From Acidobacteria bacterium SCN 69-37 (GTDB lineage Bacteria > Acidobacteriota > Vicinamibacteria > Vicinamibacterales > SCN-69-37): a stretch of DNA of 64,000 nucleotides. The stretch is taken from positions 62,001-126,000 of the forward strand of contig MEDJ01000001.1 in the NCBI GenBank assembly GCA_001724025.1. The letters run 5' to 3'. Numbering within the stretch: position 1 is the first letter of the stretch; every line of letters begins with the position of its first letter. The translations under genes and the position numbers were made by a program. This document shows, piece after piece, positions 7,317 to 16,152 of the stretch. A model generated the notes under the pieces. That model saw only the letters and a program-made list of their open reading frames with translations. It searched no databases and had not been told where the DNA came from.

Positions 7317-8501
7317 ATGATCGTCCTGGCTCTCGAGACGGTGACGCGCGCCGGCAGCGTGGCCCTCTGGCACGACGGCACCATCGACGCGCGCGTCGGC
7401 AGCCCGTCGCACAGCCACGCCGAACGGCTGCCCGGGGATCTGCTGGCCCTGCTCGAGGCGCACGGCCTGACGACGACGGACGTCGACGTGTACGCGGTGG
7501 TCACGGGCCCCGGGTCGTTCACGGGCCTGCGCGTCGGGATTGCCGCGACGCAGGGGCTGGCGCTGGCCGGTGAACGGCGCGCGCTCGGGATTCCGACGCT
7601 CGAGGCGCTGACTGCCGCCTGGCGGCTCCACGCCGACGGCAGCGCCCAGGTGCTGGCCTGTCTCGACGGCCAGCGGGGCGAGGTTTTCACGAGCCTCATT
7701 GACGTGATCGCCGAGCAGCCGCTCGAGGCCTGCCAGGTCCTGGTCGCCCCGGGCGTCGGCGCGCCCGACGTCACCGCGACGCGCATGGCCACGGCTGTCG
7801 ATCCGTCACGGCCGCTCGTGATCGTCGGCGACGGGGCCGTGCGGTACGCCGACGTCTGGCGTCGACGCCTGCCATCGGCGGAACTGCTCGACACGCCGCG
7901 TCCGCTGGCCGAGGCCGCCGCCGGACTGGCGGCGGCGCGGGCCGATCAGGCCGGTGCGCCGCACGGCCTGCGCGCGGTCTACCTGCGACGGCCCGACGTG
8001 GAGATCGCCCGCGACCGCGCCGTGGCCGCAGCCGACGGTCCGACGGGCGGCTGGACGATCCGCCGGGCGGCCACCGCCGCCGACCTGGTCGCCGTCGAAG
8101 CGCTGCAGCACGCCACGTTCACCAACCCCTGGAACGCCGACGCGATTCGCTGGGAACTGGAGCACACCGACGTCGCCCGTCTGTACCTGCTGCAGGATCG
8201 CGAGGGGCGCATCATCGCGTATTGCGCGTGCTGGATCGTGTTCGACGAACTGCACATCAACAGCCTGGCCGTCGATCCGGCATCGCGCCGGCTCGGCGTG
8301 GCACGCCACCTCCTGCGGCACGTGATGGCCGAGGCCGCGGCGGCCGGCGTGACGGCGGCCACGCTCGAGGTCCGTGCCTCGAACGAACCGGCCCGCCAGC
8401 TGTACGCGGCGCTCCACTTCGAGGTCGAGGGCCTCCGGCGCGACTACTATCGCGAGCCGCGGGAGGACGCGCTCATCCTCTGGAACCGGCGGATGCCGTA
8501 G
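7317..8501 (+). CDS. tsaB-rimI: TsaB-RimI fusion: tRNA t6A factor and N-acetyltransferase
   Basis: One 394-residue reading frame joins two proteins that are usually separate neighbours. Residues 1 to about 235 are TsaB (IVLALETVTRAGSVAL, VVTGPGSFTGLRVGIA, ALGIPTLEAL), the partner of TsaD in making N6-threonylcarbamoyladenosine at tRNA position 37. Residues 245-394 are a GNAT acetyltransferase of the RimI type (ELHINSLAVDPASRRLGVA with the acetyl-CoA loop, then NEPARQLYAALHFEVEG), which acetylates N-terminal amines such as that of ribosomal protein S18. No stop or frameshift lies between the domains. Such fusions occur in several phyla. Confidence 0.93.
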   Translation: MIVLALETVTRAGSVALWHDGTIDARVGSPSHSHAERLPGDLLALLEAHGLTTTDVDVYAVVTGPGSFTGLRVGIAATQGLALAGERRALGIPTLEALTAAWRLHADGSAQVLACLDGQRGEVFTSLIDVIAEQPLEACQVLVAPGVGAPDVTATRMATAVDPSRPLVIVGDGAVRYADVWRRRLPSAELLDTPRPLAEAAAGLAAARADQAGAPHGLRAVYLRRPDVEIARDRAVAAADGPTGGWTIRRAATAADLVAVEALQHATFTNPWNADAIRWELEHTDVARLYLLQDREGRIIAYCACWIVFDELHINSLAVDPASRRLGVARHLLRHVMAEAAAAGVTAATLEVRASNEPARQLYAALHFEVEGLRRDYYREPREDALILWNRRMP

Positions 8502-8604
8502 GTGGTCGAGCGTGGTCGCGCGGCCCGGCCGGCGGACTGCTAGACTTAGCGACCGAGATGTCGTGCCCGAGGTCCCACCCCGTGCCCGTCGTCCGGAACG
8601 TCGC

Positions 8605-9252
8605 GTGACGATCGATTCTGCCGCTCTTCCGTTCGTGGCCCTCGCGGCCGTCCCGGCCCTGGGGCTCTGGTTCCTGGGAGCGCCGGCCGTGGCCGTGTGG
8701 CTGGCCCTGCTGCTGCCGGTGGCGATTGCGCTGTTCTTCCGCGATCCGGAGCGGGTGAGTCCGACGGATCCGACCCTGGTGCTGTCGCCGGCCGATGGCC
8801 AGGTGATGCACGCCGGCCCGGCCCGGCCCGCGGAAGCGCCGCACGGCGACTGGCAGCAGGTCACCATCTTCCTCTCGGTCCTCGACGTGCACATCAACCG
8901 GACGCCGGTGACCGGACGCGTGGAGCGCATCGAGTACATTCCCGGCTCGTTCAAGCCGGCCTTCCGCCACGACTCGCACGCCAACGAGCGTTCCGAAATC
9001 TGGATCGACCACGCCGGCGTCCCGATCGTCGTCAGGCAGGTGGTCGGGCTGCTGGCGCGTCGCGTCGTGTGCCGCCTGACCGTGGGCGACGAGCTGCGAC
9101 CCGGACAGCGGATCGGGTTGATGAAGTTCGGGTCCCGGATGGACGTGTTCGTCCCGCTCTCGGCGTCGCTGCGCGTCACGGCAGGCGAGCGGGTGACGGC
9201 GGGTGTGACGGTGCTCGCCCAGCTCGAGACGACGCAGGAGCCGCGAGGATGA
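8605..9252 (+). CDS. psd: Phosphatidylserine decarboxylase, short form
   Basis: This 215-residue membrane-associated enzyme makes phosphatidylethanolamine from phosphatidylserine. It begins with two hydrophobic segments (LPFVALAAVPALGLWFLGA and AVWLALLLPVAIALFF). The catalytic fold follows: FRDPERV, SPADGQVMHAGP, LSVLDVHINRTPVTG, and near the C-terminus KFGSRMDVFVP. The Ser of the GS pair is where the proenzyme cleaves itself to form the pyruvoyl group. The size matches the small group also called archaetidylserine decarboxylase-like. GTG 8605 is the chosen start; GTG 8563 in the same frame would add 14 residues. Its stop overlaps the ATG of pssA. Confidence 0.92.
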   Translation: MTIDSAALPFVALAAVPALGLWFLGAPAVAVWLALLLPVAIALFFRDPERVSPTDPTLVLSPADGQVMHAGPARPAEAPHGDWQQVTIFLSVLDVHINRTPVTGRVERIEYIPGSFKPAFRHDSHANERSEIWIDHAGVPIVVRQVVGLLARRVVCRLTVGDELRPGQRIGLMKFGSRMDVFVPLSASLRVTAGERVTAGVTVLAQLETTQEPRG

Positions 9253-10028
9253 TCGACAACGGAACCCCACGCCGGACGACCGGCGACGTGCGCCACTACC
9301 GGCGCGGCATCTTCCTGCTCCCGAGCATCATCACGGTCGGGAACATGTTCTGCGGCTACGCGTGCGTGGTCTTCGCCATGCGCAACGAGCTGACGACGGC
9401 CGCCCCGTTCATCGGGTTCGCGGTGGTCCTCGACATGCTCGACGGCCGCATCGCGCGGCTGACGAACACGACGAGCGCGTTCGGACTGGAGTTCGACTCG
9501 CTGGCCGACGTGATCTCGTTCGGCCTGGCGCCGGCCATCCTGGCGTTCGCGTGGGGCCTGTCCGAACTGGGGCGCGTGGGCTGGGCGGCCGGCTTCGTGT
9601 TCGTGACCGCCGCGGCGATGCGCCTGGCGCGCTTCAACATCCAGACGCAGGCGCCGCTCGCCGACAAGCGCTACTTCATCGGCATGCCCTCGCCGGCCGC
9701 CGCCGGAGTCACCGCCGCGACCGTCTATGCGTGGCCGTACCCGCTCGTCGGCCCGCAGGCCGTGGCGGCCGTGGCCCTGGTCCTCATCCCGGCCATCCTG
9801 ATGGTGAGCACGATCCGGTTCCGCAGCTTCAAATCGATCAACTTCGGGTGGACGCCGTCCTACATCAACATCCTGCTGGTGGCCGGCCTGATCGCGCTCA
9901 TCGCCACCGAGCCGCGCATCACGCTGGTGGTGATCTCGTACGGCTACCTGCTGTCGGCGTTCATCGAGATGGCGCTCACACGGAATCGCCCGTCGGAGCC
10001 GGTGGCTCCGCCGCCGCCCGCAGCGTAA
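9249..10028 (+). CDS. pssA: CDP-diacylglycerol--serine O-phosphatidyltransferase
   Basis: This 259-residue integral membrane enzyme joins serine to CDP-diacylglycerol, giving the substrate of the upstream psd product. The CDP-alcohol phosphatidyltransferase signature DG-x2-AR-x8-G-x3-D-x3-D is present, beginning DMLDGRIARL and ending GLEFDSLADVISFG. Several membrane helices follow (GWAAGFVFVTAAAM, AVAAVALVLIPAILMV, YINILLVAGLIALIA). Start ATG 9249 overlaps the psd stop (ATGA), a sign of translational coupling. The 3' end overlaps the convergent kinase gene by 53 bases. Confidence 0.93.
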   Translation: MIDNGTPRRTTGDVRHYRRGIFLLPSIITVGNMFCGYACVVFAMRNELTTAAPFIGFAVVLDMLDGRIARLTNTTSAFGLEFDSLADVISFGLAPAILAFAWGLSELGRVGWAAGFVFVTAAAMRLARFNIQTQAPLADKRYFIGMPSPAAAGVTAATVYAWPYPLVGPQAVAAVALVLIPAILMVSTIRFRSFKSINFGWTPSYINILLVAGLIALIATEPRITLVVISYGYLLSAFIEMALTRNRPSEPVAPPPPAA

Positions 10029-13000
10029 CGGTCACCGTCGTGCCCTCGCCGGGCGCGCTCGCGATGGTCACGGTGCCGCCCTCGCGCTCGATGTTCCGTT
10101 TCGCGTTCGCCAGGCCGAGGCCCGATCCCCCGGTCTTCGTCGAGAAGTACGGCTCGAAGGCATGAGCGGCCGCCGTCTCGTCCATGCCCACGCCCGTGTC
10201 GGTCAGCCGCAGTTCCACGCGGCCGTCGTCCTGGCGGCCGGTGATCGTCAGCGTGCCGCCGCCGGGCATGGCCTGGACCGCGTTCTCGACGAGGTTCGTC
10301 AGCGCGCGGGCGAGGAGCGTCCTGTCGGCCAGCACGGGCGGCAGATCCGCGGGGAACGCGAGATCGAACGTCACGCGCGTCCCGATGCCCACGCGGTACG
10401 GCTCGACGATCTCCTGGAGCAGCGCCGCCAGGCCGATCGTCGTCGGCCGTGACACGGGCTCGCCCGCGAAGTTGGCGAACTCCGAGGCGATCTGCCGCAG
10501 CAGCCGCACCTGCGTGAGGATCGTGCCGACGCACTGATCGAGGATCCGGCCGAGCGGCCTGTCGCGATCGTCGTGGACGTGCTGCAGGTGCTCGGCGGCC
10601 AGTTGCACGGGTGTCAGGGGATTCTTGATTTCGTGCGCGACCTGCCGCGCCATCTCGTTCCACGCCTTCAGCTGGTTCGCCCGCGCCAGTTCGGCGCGCT
10701 GTTCCCCGAGCGTGCCGGCCATCCTGTTGAAATCGTCGACGAGCCGGCGCAGTTCGTCGGCCGTGTCGGTGGTGACTCTTACGTCCAGATTGCCCGCGGC
10801 GATCTGGCGCGTGGCCCGGCTGAGGCGCGCCACCGGATCCGAGATGCGGCCGGCCAGCGACGCGCCGACACCCGCGGCGAAGAGGACGACGAAGACCGCG
10901 CCGACGAGGACGCGGCGATTCAGCGTGTCGAGCTCGCGTTCCATCTCGCGCTGGCGCGGGGCGAGCGGCACGGTCAGCACGGCGTCACGCCCCCACGTGG
11001 CGACGGGCGCCGCGGCCACGATGTAGCGCGACGCGCCGACGGTGTCCTCCACCACGAACGACGGCCGGCGTTCGAGCGCCACGGCACGGTAGACGGCGGC
11101 GGGCGTGCGGGTGGGCAGGAACCCGGCGTCGAACAGGTCGCGCTGGCTCGTGAACTCGAGCTCCGATCCCTCGAAGAGGTTGACGTCGTGGCCGGTGACG
11201 AGACGGATCCACACCATCAGGTCGTCGTTCGGCACGAGGCGTTCGCCCGTGGTCCGATCGGCGGGGACTGCCAGTTCCTGGAAGACGCGGCTCGCCACGG
11301 TGACGGTGGTCGAGGCTTCGTATTCCACGTCGGCGCGGAACTGCGCCGTCATGTAGCCGCCGAAGGCCACGGCGGCGGCCAGGACGGGCACCACGGCCAC
11401 GGCGACGAATGAGATGAAGAGCTTCCTGTAGAAACTCGTGCGGACTTCCTCGAACAGGCGCCGCAGCGGCGCGTGCGGCCGGCGCGCCAGCATCGCGTGC
11501 AGCACGAGCCCCACCTGCCACAGCACGAAGAACGCCACCGCGAGCACGGCGATTTCGGCCAGGCGCGTGGCGTGTTCGACGAGCGTCACGCGCGGCACAC
11601 CCAGCGCGTAGATCCCCTCGCGGTCCTGCGAGAAGTGCACGTCGTACCAGCGATCGTCGGACGCGAGCGGCAGCCAGAACGCCTCGCCCGTCCGGTAGAG
11701 GCGATCGAACGTCTCGGGCGGTACGGCCCAGGCGGCGCGTTCGGACGAGAAGAACGGCTGACCGCTCCAGCCGTACACCGCCAGCCGCACGTCGCGCAGC
11801 CGCGGCTGCTGCGAATCGAGGCCGAGGACTTCGGCGTACGGACTCGGGGACGAGACGAACGGCAGCGCCTGGTAATCCTTGCCGGCCATGTGCAGGACGA
11901 TGCCGCCGAGCAGTCGGCCCTCGTCGTCGCACACCGCGCGTTCGGCGCGCAGCATCTGCCGCTCCTCGGCGCCCACCGGGATGACGTGCCCGAAGACTTC
12001 CCACGTGCAGTTCGAGCCCTCCCATGGCTGCAGCGTGGCGCGATACTCAGGCAGGTTGAACGCGAAGCGACTGACGAGTGCGCGGTCGGGCCCGTACAGC
12101 TCGACGTCCGACACGACCCGCGATCGCTGCAGACCGATCTGGTTCCAGACGTAGTTCGCGGCGCGGCTGTCGCCCGCCGACGGCGCGCTGACGAGTTGGA
12201 CCAGCGAAGGGAGCGCATCGACGCGCACCTGCGCCCGGCCGAGCTCGGCCCACAGTTCACGCCGATGGCCGGCGGTTGCCGGCGCGTAGCGCGTCTCGAT
12301 CACCTCGCGCGTGGCGCGCGTGACCGTCTGCGCGGCCAGCGGATAGAGCGTCGCGAGCGGGACGAGGCCGGCCAGCAGCGTCGAGGCGAGCCGCACCGAC
12401 TGTGTCGCATGACGATACATGCGATGGAACGCGGCCAGCGCCAGGGCAGAGACGAGCGCGACGACGGCAATCGCCGGGAGCGTGGGGCCCGCAAAATCCG
12501 CGACGGAGGCCGGCACCAGCGGCAGGGCGATGACCGGGGCGATCCAGCAGGCCGCGGCCGCGATCGTCCGTCGGTTCACGGGCAGCAGGCGCCAGCGAAT
12601 GGCCAACGCCGCGAGGACGGCGGCCACACTCCACGCCATTGCCGTTTCGAGCAGCAGCAGCGTCCCGGCCGACAGCGTCTGGAGCGGGGCCACGGGGAAG
12701 AGGACGAACGGGCCCCTGTCGAGCACGGCCAGCGTGACCCACAGCCGCAGCAGGCGCGCCACCCCCTCGAGCCCGAGGGCCAGCAGGAAGCCGCCGGCCA
12801 GGTGTTCGACCACGAACTGCCAGGCGGGCAGGCCGACGGCGCGGCGTCGGGCCGCGTGCCACCAGAGCGCGGCGGGCATCTGCGTCACGCCGACGAGCAG
12901 GCCGGCCGCCAGGAGGCACGCGCGCACGGGCAGCGGCAGGCCGGCCATCCACGCCAGGCCGGCGGCGCCGGCAGCCACGGCCACGGCGCCGACGCCGAGC

Positions 13001-13824
13001 GCCGTCTGCCGGCCCCAGCGGCCGCGCACGCCCGTGGGCGGCGGACGCCGATCGTGCCAGCGGGCGAGTCCGATCGACACGCCCGCCAGGAGCGGCACGA
13101 GCGCCAGCGCCAGCACGCGCATCAGCGCGAGGCGCCTGTACGCCGTCAGATCGGCCAGATGGTGTCGGACGTCCACCAGCGGCGTGCCGAGGGCGCTGAC
13201 CACGGTGCGGCCGCCGGCCGTGTCGGACGCCGCGACGGCCGCGTCGTCGTGCTCCGCGATCGGGATGGCGCCGTAGGGGGTCTGGATGCGCCGGTCGGCA
13301 GGCGCGAGCACCGTCTCGGCGACGGCCACGGCGACGGTCGTGCCGTCGACCTGCACCGGGTCGACGGCCACCAGGCGGAGGCCGGCGTACCCGGGCGCGA
13401 CGAACACGGCCGACGGTCCGGCCAGACGATCGACGGTCAGGTTCTGCTCGCCAGGCCCGTCGCTCCACGCGAGCACGCGATAGTCCGCCGGACCGGCGCC
13501 GGGCACATACACCGTGACCGCCACGGGCCGCCGGCTGTCGCCGGCGGCCAGCACACGCAGACGTTCGAAGAGGGCCGGCAACCTGTCGCGCGCCCCGGCG
13601 GCCTCGGTAATCAGCGGGCCCTCGTCGGCCACGCGAGCCGACAGGCCGCGGACGGCCCCGGCCTGCGCCAGCACCACGCGCCGCACGTGATCATCGGCGC
13701 GGTCGGCCAGCCCGGCGTCCGAGAGACCAAAGCGAACCACCGCCCACGTCAGGCCCACGATCAGCAGCCCGAGCGACACGCCGACGGTGGCGATCGCGAT
13801 CCGTGACGACGTGACTCGCGTCAA
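9976..13824 (-). CDS. Large NtrY-like membrane histidine kinase with three candidate sensor regions
   Basis: 1282 residues. From the N-terminus: a membrane helix (10-30) and a first extracytoplasmic domain (about 35-230); seven or eight helices between about 233 and 500; a second extracytoplasmic domain (about 505-770); two more helices (near 780-800 and 830-855); a third sensor domain (about 860-965); a helix at 972-992; HAMP; then the kinase core. H-box AHEIKNPLTPVQLAAEH has His1064, N-box NLVENAVQAM has Asn1181, and the ATP lid has DTGVGMD and GGSGLGLANAK. The core resembles NtrY, which controls sigma-54 genes with NtrX. No response regulator lies in the window. The start is a TTG directly downstream of a symmetrical -10. 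Confidence 0.85.
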   Translation of the reverse strand: MTRVTSSRIAIATVGVSLGLLIVGLTWAVVRFGLSDAGLADRADDHVRRVVLAQAGAVRGLSARVADEGPLITEAAGARDRLPALFERLRVLAAGDSRRPVAVTVYVPGAGPADYRVLAWSDGPGEQNLTVDRLAGPSAVFVAPGYAGLRLVAVDPVQVDGTTVAVAVAETVLAPADRRIQTPYGAIPIAEHDDAAVAASDTAGGRTVVSALGTPLVDVRHHLADLTAYRRLALMRVLALALVPLLAGVSIGLARWHDRRPPPTGVRGRWGRQTALGVGAVAVAAGAAGLAWMAGLPLPVRACLLAAGLLVGVTQMPAALWWHAARRRAVGLPAWQFVVEHLAGGFLLALGLEGVARLLRLWVTLAVLDRGPFVLFPVAPLQTLSAGTLLLLETAMAWSVAAVLAALAIRWRLLPVNRRTIAAAACWIAPVIALPLVPASVADFAGPTLPAIAVVALVSALALAAFHRMYRHATQSVRLASTLLAGLVPLATLYPLAAQTVTRATREVIETRYAPATAGHRRELWAELGRAQVRVDALPSLVQLVSAPSAGDSRAANYVWNQIGLQRSRVVSDVELYGPDRALVSRFAFNLPEYRATLQPWEGSNCTWEVFGHVIPVGAEERQMLRAERAVCDDEGRLLGGIVLHMAGKDYQALPFVSSPSPYAEVLGLDSQQPRLRDVRLAVYGWSGQPFFSSERAAWAVPPETFDRLYRTGEAFWLPLASDDRWYDVHFSQDREGIYALGVPRVTLVEHATRLAEIAVLAVAFFVLWQVGLVLHAMLARRPHAPLRRLFEEVRTSFYRKLFISFVAVAVVPVLAAAVAFGGYMTAQFRADVEYEASTTVTVASRVFQELAVPADRTTGERLVPNDDLMVWIRLVTGHDVNLFEGSELEFTSQRDLFDAGFLPTRTPAAVYRAVALERRPSFVVEDTVGASRYIVAAAPVATWGRDAVLTVPLAPRQREMERELDTLNRRVLVGAVFVVLFAAGVGASLAGRISDPVARLSRATRQIAAGNLDVRVTTDTADELRRLVDDFNRMAGTLGEQRAELARANQLKAWNEMARQVAHEIKNPLTPVQLAAEHLQHVHDDRDRPLGRILDQCVGTILTQVRLLRQIASEFANFAGEPVSRPTTIGLAALLQEIVEPYRVGIGTRVTFDLAFPADLPPVLADRTLLARALTNLVENAVQAMPGGGTLTITGRQDDGRVELRLTDTGVGMDETAAAHAFEPYFSTKTGGSGLGLANAKRNIEREGGTVTIASAPGEGTTVTVTLRAAAEPPAPTGDSV

Positions 13825-13845
13825 TGCGAGGTACTATACCCGGCG
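13825..13845. promoter_or_regulatory. Shared symmetrical -10 element for two divergent genes
   Basis: Only 21 bases separate the TTG of the kinase gene (13824, minus) from the GTG of the membrane-protein gene (13846, plus). Within them TACTATA reads TACTAT (13832-13837) or TATACC (13835-13840) on the plus strand and TATAGT (13838 to 13833) on the minus strand. Each box ends five to eight bases from the facing start codon, so both messages would be leaderless or nearly so. No good -35 is visible on either strand. Confidence 0.5.
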
Positions 13846-14898
13846 GTGCCGCACCGTGCCGCACCACCAATGGCGCCTCTCCGGCTTCGTGCCGCCATCA
13901 CGCGCGGCTTCCTCATCGTGGCGGCCAACTGGCCGATCGTCCTGATCGACTTTGCCGTCGGATCGCTGGCCCGGCTGGCGTTGATCCTGCCCGTTGTCGG
14001 CGGCGCACTGATCGTGGCCGCCATCGCGGGCAGCGATGTCAGCCAGCTGCTGTCGGCCGGCATCTTCGAGACAGCCGACCTCGTCGTCGGATCGCTCGCC
14101 ACGGCGCCGGCCGCCCTCGCCGCGTTCCTGGTGGCCGTCGCCCTCGTCGCCGTGGGCGGCGAGGCGCTGCAGTTCGTCGTCAAGTCGGGCACGCTCACGA
14201 TGATCGTCGACGCCGATCGCCAGGCCGGGGAGATCCAGCGGTTGCCGTTCCAGGACGACACGCTGCGTCGCGCCCGCGCTTTCCGGCTGGAGCGACTGGT
14301 GGACGCGGCGCGACGGTTCACCCGACGCGGGCTCATCCTCGCCTCGTGGCTCGGCCTGGCGTACGGCGTGGTCGGCGTCGTGTATCTGGCGTTGCTGCTG
14401 CGGGGGCTGCCCGGTGCGGCCTCGACATGGTCGGCGGCCTGGTCGGCGCTGGTGCTCGGCGCGACGAGTGCGGCCGTGGTCGCCATTGCCGGCGCTAACC
14501 TGGCCTACACGCTGCTGCGGGTCGTCATCGTGACCGACGACTGCGGTGTGGGCGTGGCCGTGGGCCGCCTGATCCGCTTCGCGATCGAGGATGCCCGCCA
14601 GGTGCTGGGCGTCTTCGCGGTGATTGGCGGGATCGAACTCGTGGCCGCGGCCGTGGCGCTGCTGGCGGCCGCCGCACTGGCGCCGATCGCGTATCTGCCC
14701 ATCATCGGCCTGCTGGTGCTGCCGCTGCAGGCCGCGGTCTGGCTGCTGCGTGCGCTGCTGTTCGAGGCGCTGACGCTGACGAGCCTGGCGGCGTACGAGA
14801 CGCAATACCGACGGTTCGCCGCAACGCGCTGGCCCTCCGCGACGATCAGTGAGGAACCTGACGGGACGGAGCCGCCGTGGCCGGGAGATCCGGCGTGA
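13846..14898 (+). CDS. Polytopic membrane protein of unknown function
   Basis: A 350-residue protein with about six hydrophobic segments: ANWPIVLIDFAVGSLARLALILPVV, AALAAFLVAVALVAVGG, LILASWLGLAYGVVGVVYLALLL, AAWSALVLGATSAAVVAIAG, VLGVFAVIGGIELVAAAVALLA and YLPIIGLLVLPLQAAVWLL. I recognise no catalytic motif, and the arrangement is that of generic bacterial membrane proteins without assigned role. GTG 13846 would suit a leaderless message; ATG 13870 in the same frame (MAPLRLRAAITRG) is an equally possible start. It is divergent from the NtrY-like kinase and overlaps the convergent beta-propeller gene by 53 bases. Confidence 0.6.
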   Translation: MPHRAAPPMAPLRLRAAITRGFLIVAANWPIVLIDFAVGSLARLALILPVVGGALIVAAIAGSDVSQLLSAGIFETADLVVGSLATAPAALAAFLVAVALVAVGGEALQFVVKSGTLTMIVDADRQAGEIQRLPFQDDTLRRARAFRLERLVDAARRFTRRGLILASWLGLAYGVVGVVYLALLLRGLPGAASTWSAAWSALVLGATSAAVVAIAGANLAYTLLRVVIVTDDCGVGVAVGRLIRFAIEDARQVLGVFAVIGGIELVAAAVALLAAAALAPIAYLPIIGLLVLPLQAAVWLLRALLFEALTLTSLAAYETQYRRFAATRWPSATISEEPDGTEPPWPGDPA

Positions 14899-16093
14899 CC
14901 GGGGCCGGCAGCTGCGTGAGGCGCGGGCCGGGGACGACCGGGAGTTTCGGGAGAATCGGCAGCGCCTGCGACGGGCCGAGGCGATAGGCGGTCAGGCGCC
15001 GCTGCGCTCCGGGCGTCAGCGTCAGGCTGACCAGGGTGCGGCCATCCAGACTGACAGCCGCGCGTTCGAGCAGCGGTGGTGTGGTCAGACCGGGCACGCC
15101 CAGGCGATGGAGCGTGCGTCCGGTCTGGCGATCGACGACCACGAACTCGCCCGTGGTGAGCGCGACGAACACCGCCGAGTCGTTCTGCCACGGCCCGGCC
15201 GCCGGACGATGGCCGAGCGCGATCGGCGAGCCCATCGCGCCGTTCAGGCGGTTGAAACTCCGCAGACTGTTGTCGAGCAGCGCCACGCGCACGACGGCAT
15301 CGGTGACCACGGGATCGCCCGACGCCGGCGTGCGGAGTGCAAAGCACCAGCGCTCGCGGCCGTTGCGATCGTCGAAGGCGCAGAAGCTGCCGTTCGCCAG
15401 ACCGGCGTAGACCATGGGCGGCTCGGCCGCCACGCCGCGTGCCGCCCCGGCCAGCGCGACGTTCCAGCGCACGGCTCCCGTCGCCCGTTCGATGGCCACG
15501 AGGCGCCCGTCCTGCTGGGCGATCACCACGAGGGTCGTACCGAGCGCCGCGGTCGCCGACGGCGGAGCGGTGAGCCCGACGCGCCAGAGCGGCGTGCCGG
15601 TGTCGAGGTCGCGGAGCAGGGCGTCGGTCTCGCTCAGCATCAGCAGGTGCCGGCCGTCTGTGACAAGGCGCACGCTGGCCCCCGTCGTCTCGGTGACCCA
15701 GCGCGTGCGGCCGGTGGCGGCATCGAGCGCGTACGCGTGGTCGCCGGACACGCCCAGCACCAGCGGGCCGGCGGCCGCGAGGGTCTGCCAGTTCGAGGAC
15801 TGATGACGCCAGAGCACCGCGCCCGTGGAGACGCGCCGAACTTCGAGCGGGGTGTCGGGTCCCGCCAGCGCGATGACGTCAGACGACGCCGCCAGCAGCA
15901 GATCCCCCGTGAGATCGAGATCGTGACTCCAGGCCGGCGCCCACACGTCGCGCGGGGCCGGTCTGGCGGCCGTCGTCGCCTGGGGTACGCCTTGCCCTCC
16001 CGGCGGCGATGGCGGCGGCACGGCGGGAAGTTGAAGCCCGAATGCCAGCAGCACACCGCAACATCCTGTGCGTGCCGACTTGGTCACCCGCAT
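14846..16093 (-). CDS. Exported PQQ-like beta-propeller repeat protein
   Basis: A 415-residue protein with a signal peptide ([25 protein letters not shown]) and a series of PQQ/YVTN-type blades. Each blade ends in an A-x-D-x-x-T/N-G-x-x-x-W pattern: [47 protein letters not shown] and [13 protein letters not shown]. Such propellers act as scaffolds, as in BamB, or as quinoprotein folds; there is no clear quinone site, so a scaffold role is likelier. A Pro-rich C-terminal tail follows. ATG 16093 is preferred because the signal peptide starts there; the frame is open to 16168. It is divergent from guaA. Confidence 0.7.
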   Translation of the reverse strand: MRVTKSARTGCCGVLLAFGLQLPAVPPPSPPGGQGVPQATTAARPAPRDVWAPAWSHDLDLTGDLLLAASSDVIALAGPDTPLEVRRVSTGAVLWRHQSSNWQTLAAAGPLVLGVSGDHAYALDAATGRTRWVTETTGASVRLVTDGRHLLMLSETDALLRDLDTGTPLWRVGLTAPPSATAALGTTLVVIAQQDGRLVAIERATGAVRWNVALAGAARGVAAEPPMVYAGLANGSFCAFDDRNGRERWCFALRTPASGDPVVTDAVVRVALLDNSLRSFNRLNGAMGSPIALGHRPAAGPWQNDSAVFVALTTGEFVVVDRQTGRTLHRLGVPGLTTPPLLERAAVSLDGRTLVSLTLTPGAQRRLTAYRLGPSQALPILPKLPVVPGPRLTQLPAPVTPDLPATAAPSRQVPH

Positions 16094-16098
16094 ATAAT
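16093..16098 (+). promoter_or_regulatory. -10 box of guaA
   Basis: A perfect TATAAT at 16093-16098 lies 54 bases before the guaA GTG start at 16153, in the gap to the divergent beta-propeller gene. No good -35 is seen at the right distance. On the minus strand the same bases read ATTATA and overlap the start codon of the propeller gene. Confidence 0.5.
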
Positions 16099-16152
16099 AG
16101 CGGCGTTCCCACGGGGCCCTGGCCTCGTCCTTGCGTTCGCACCCTGCCACCC

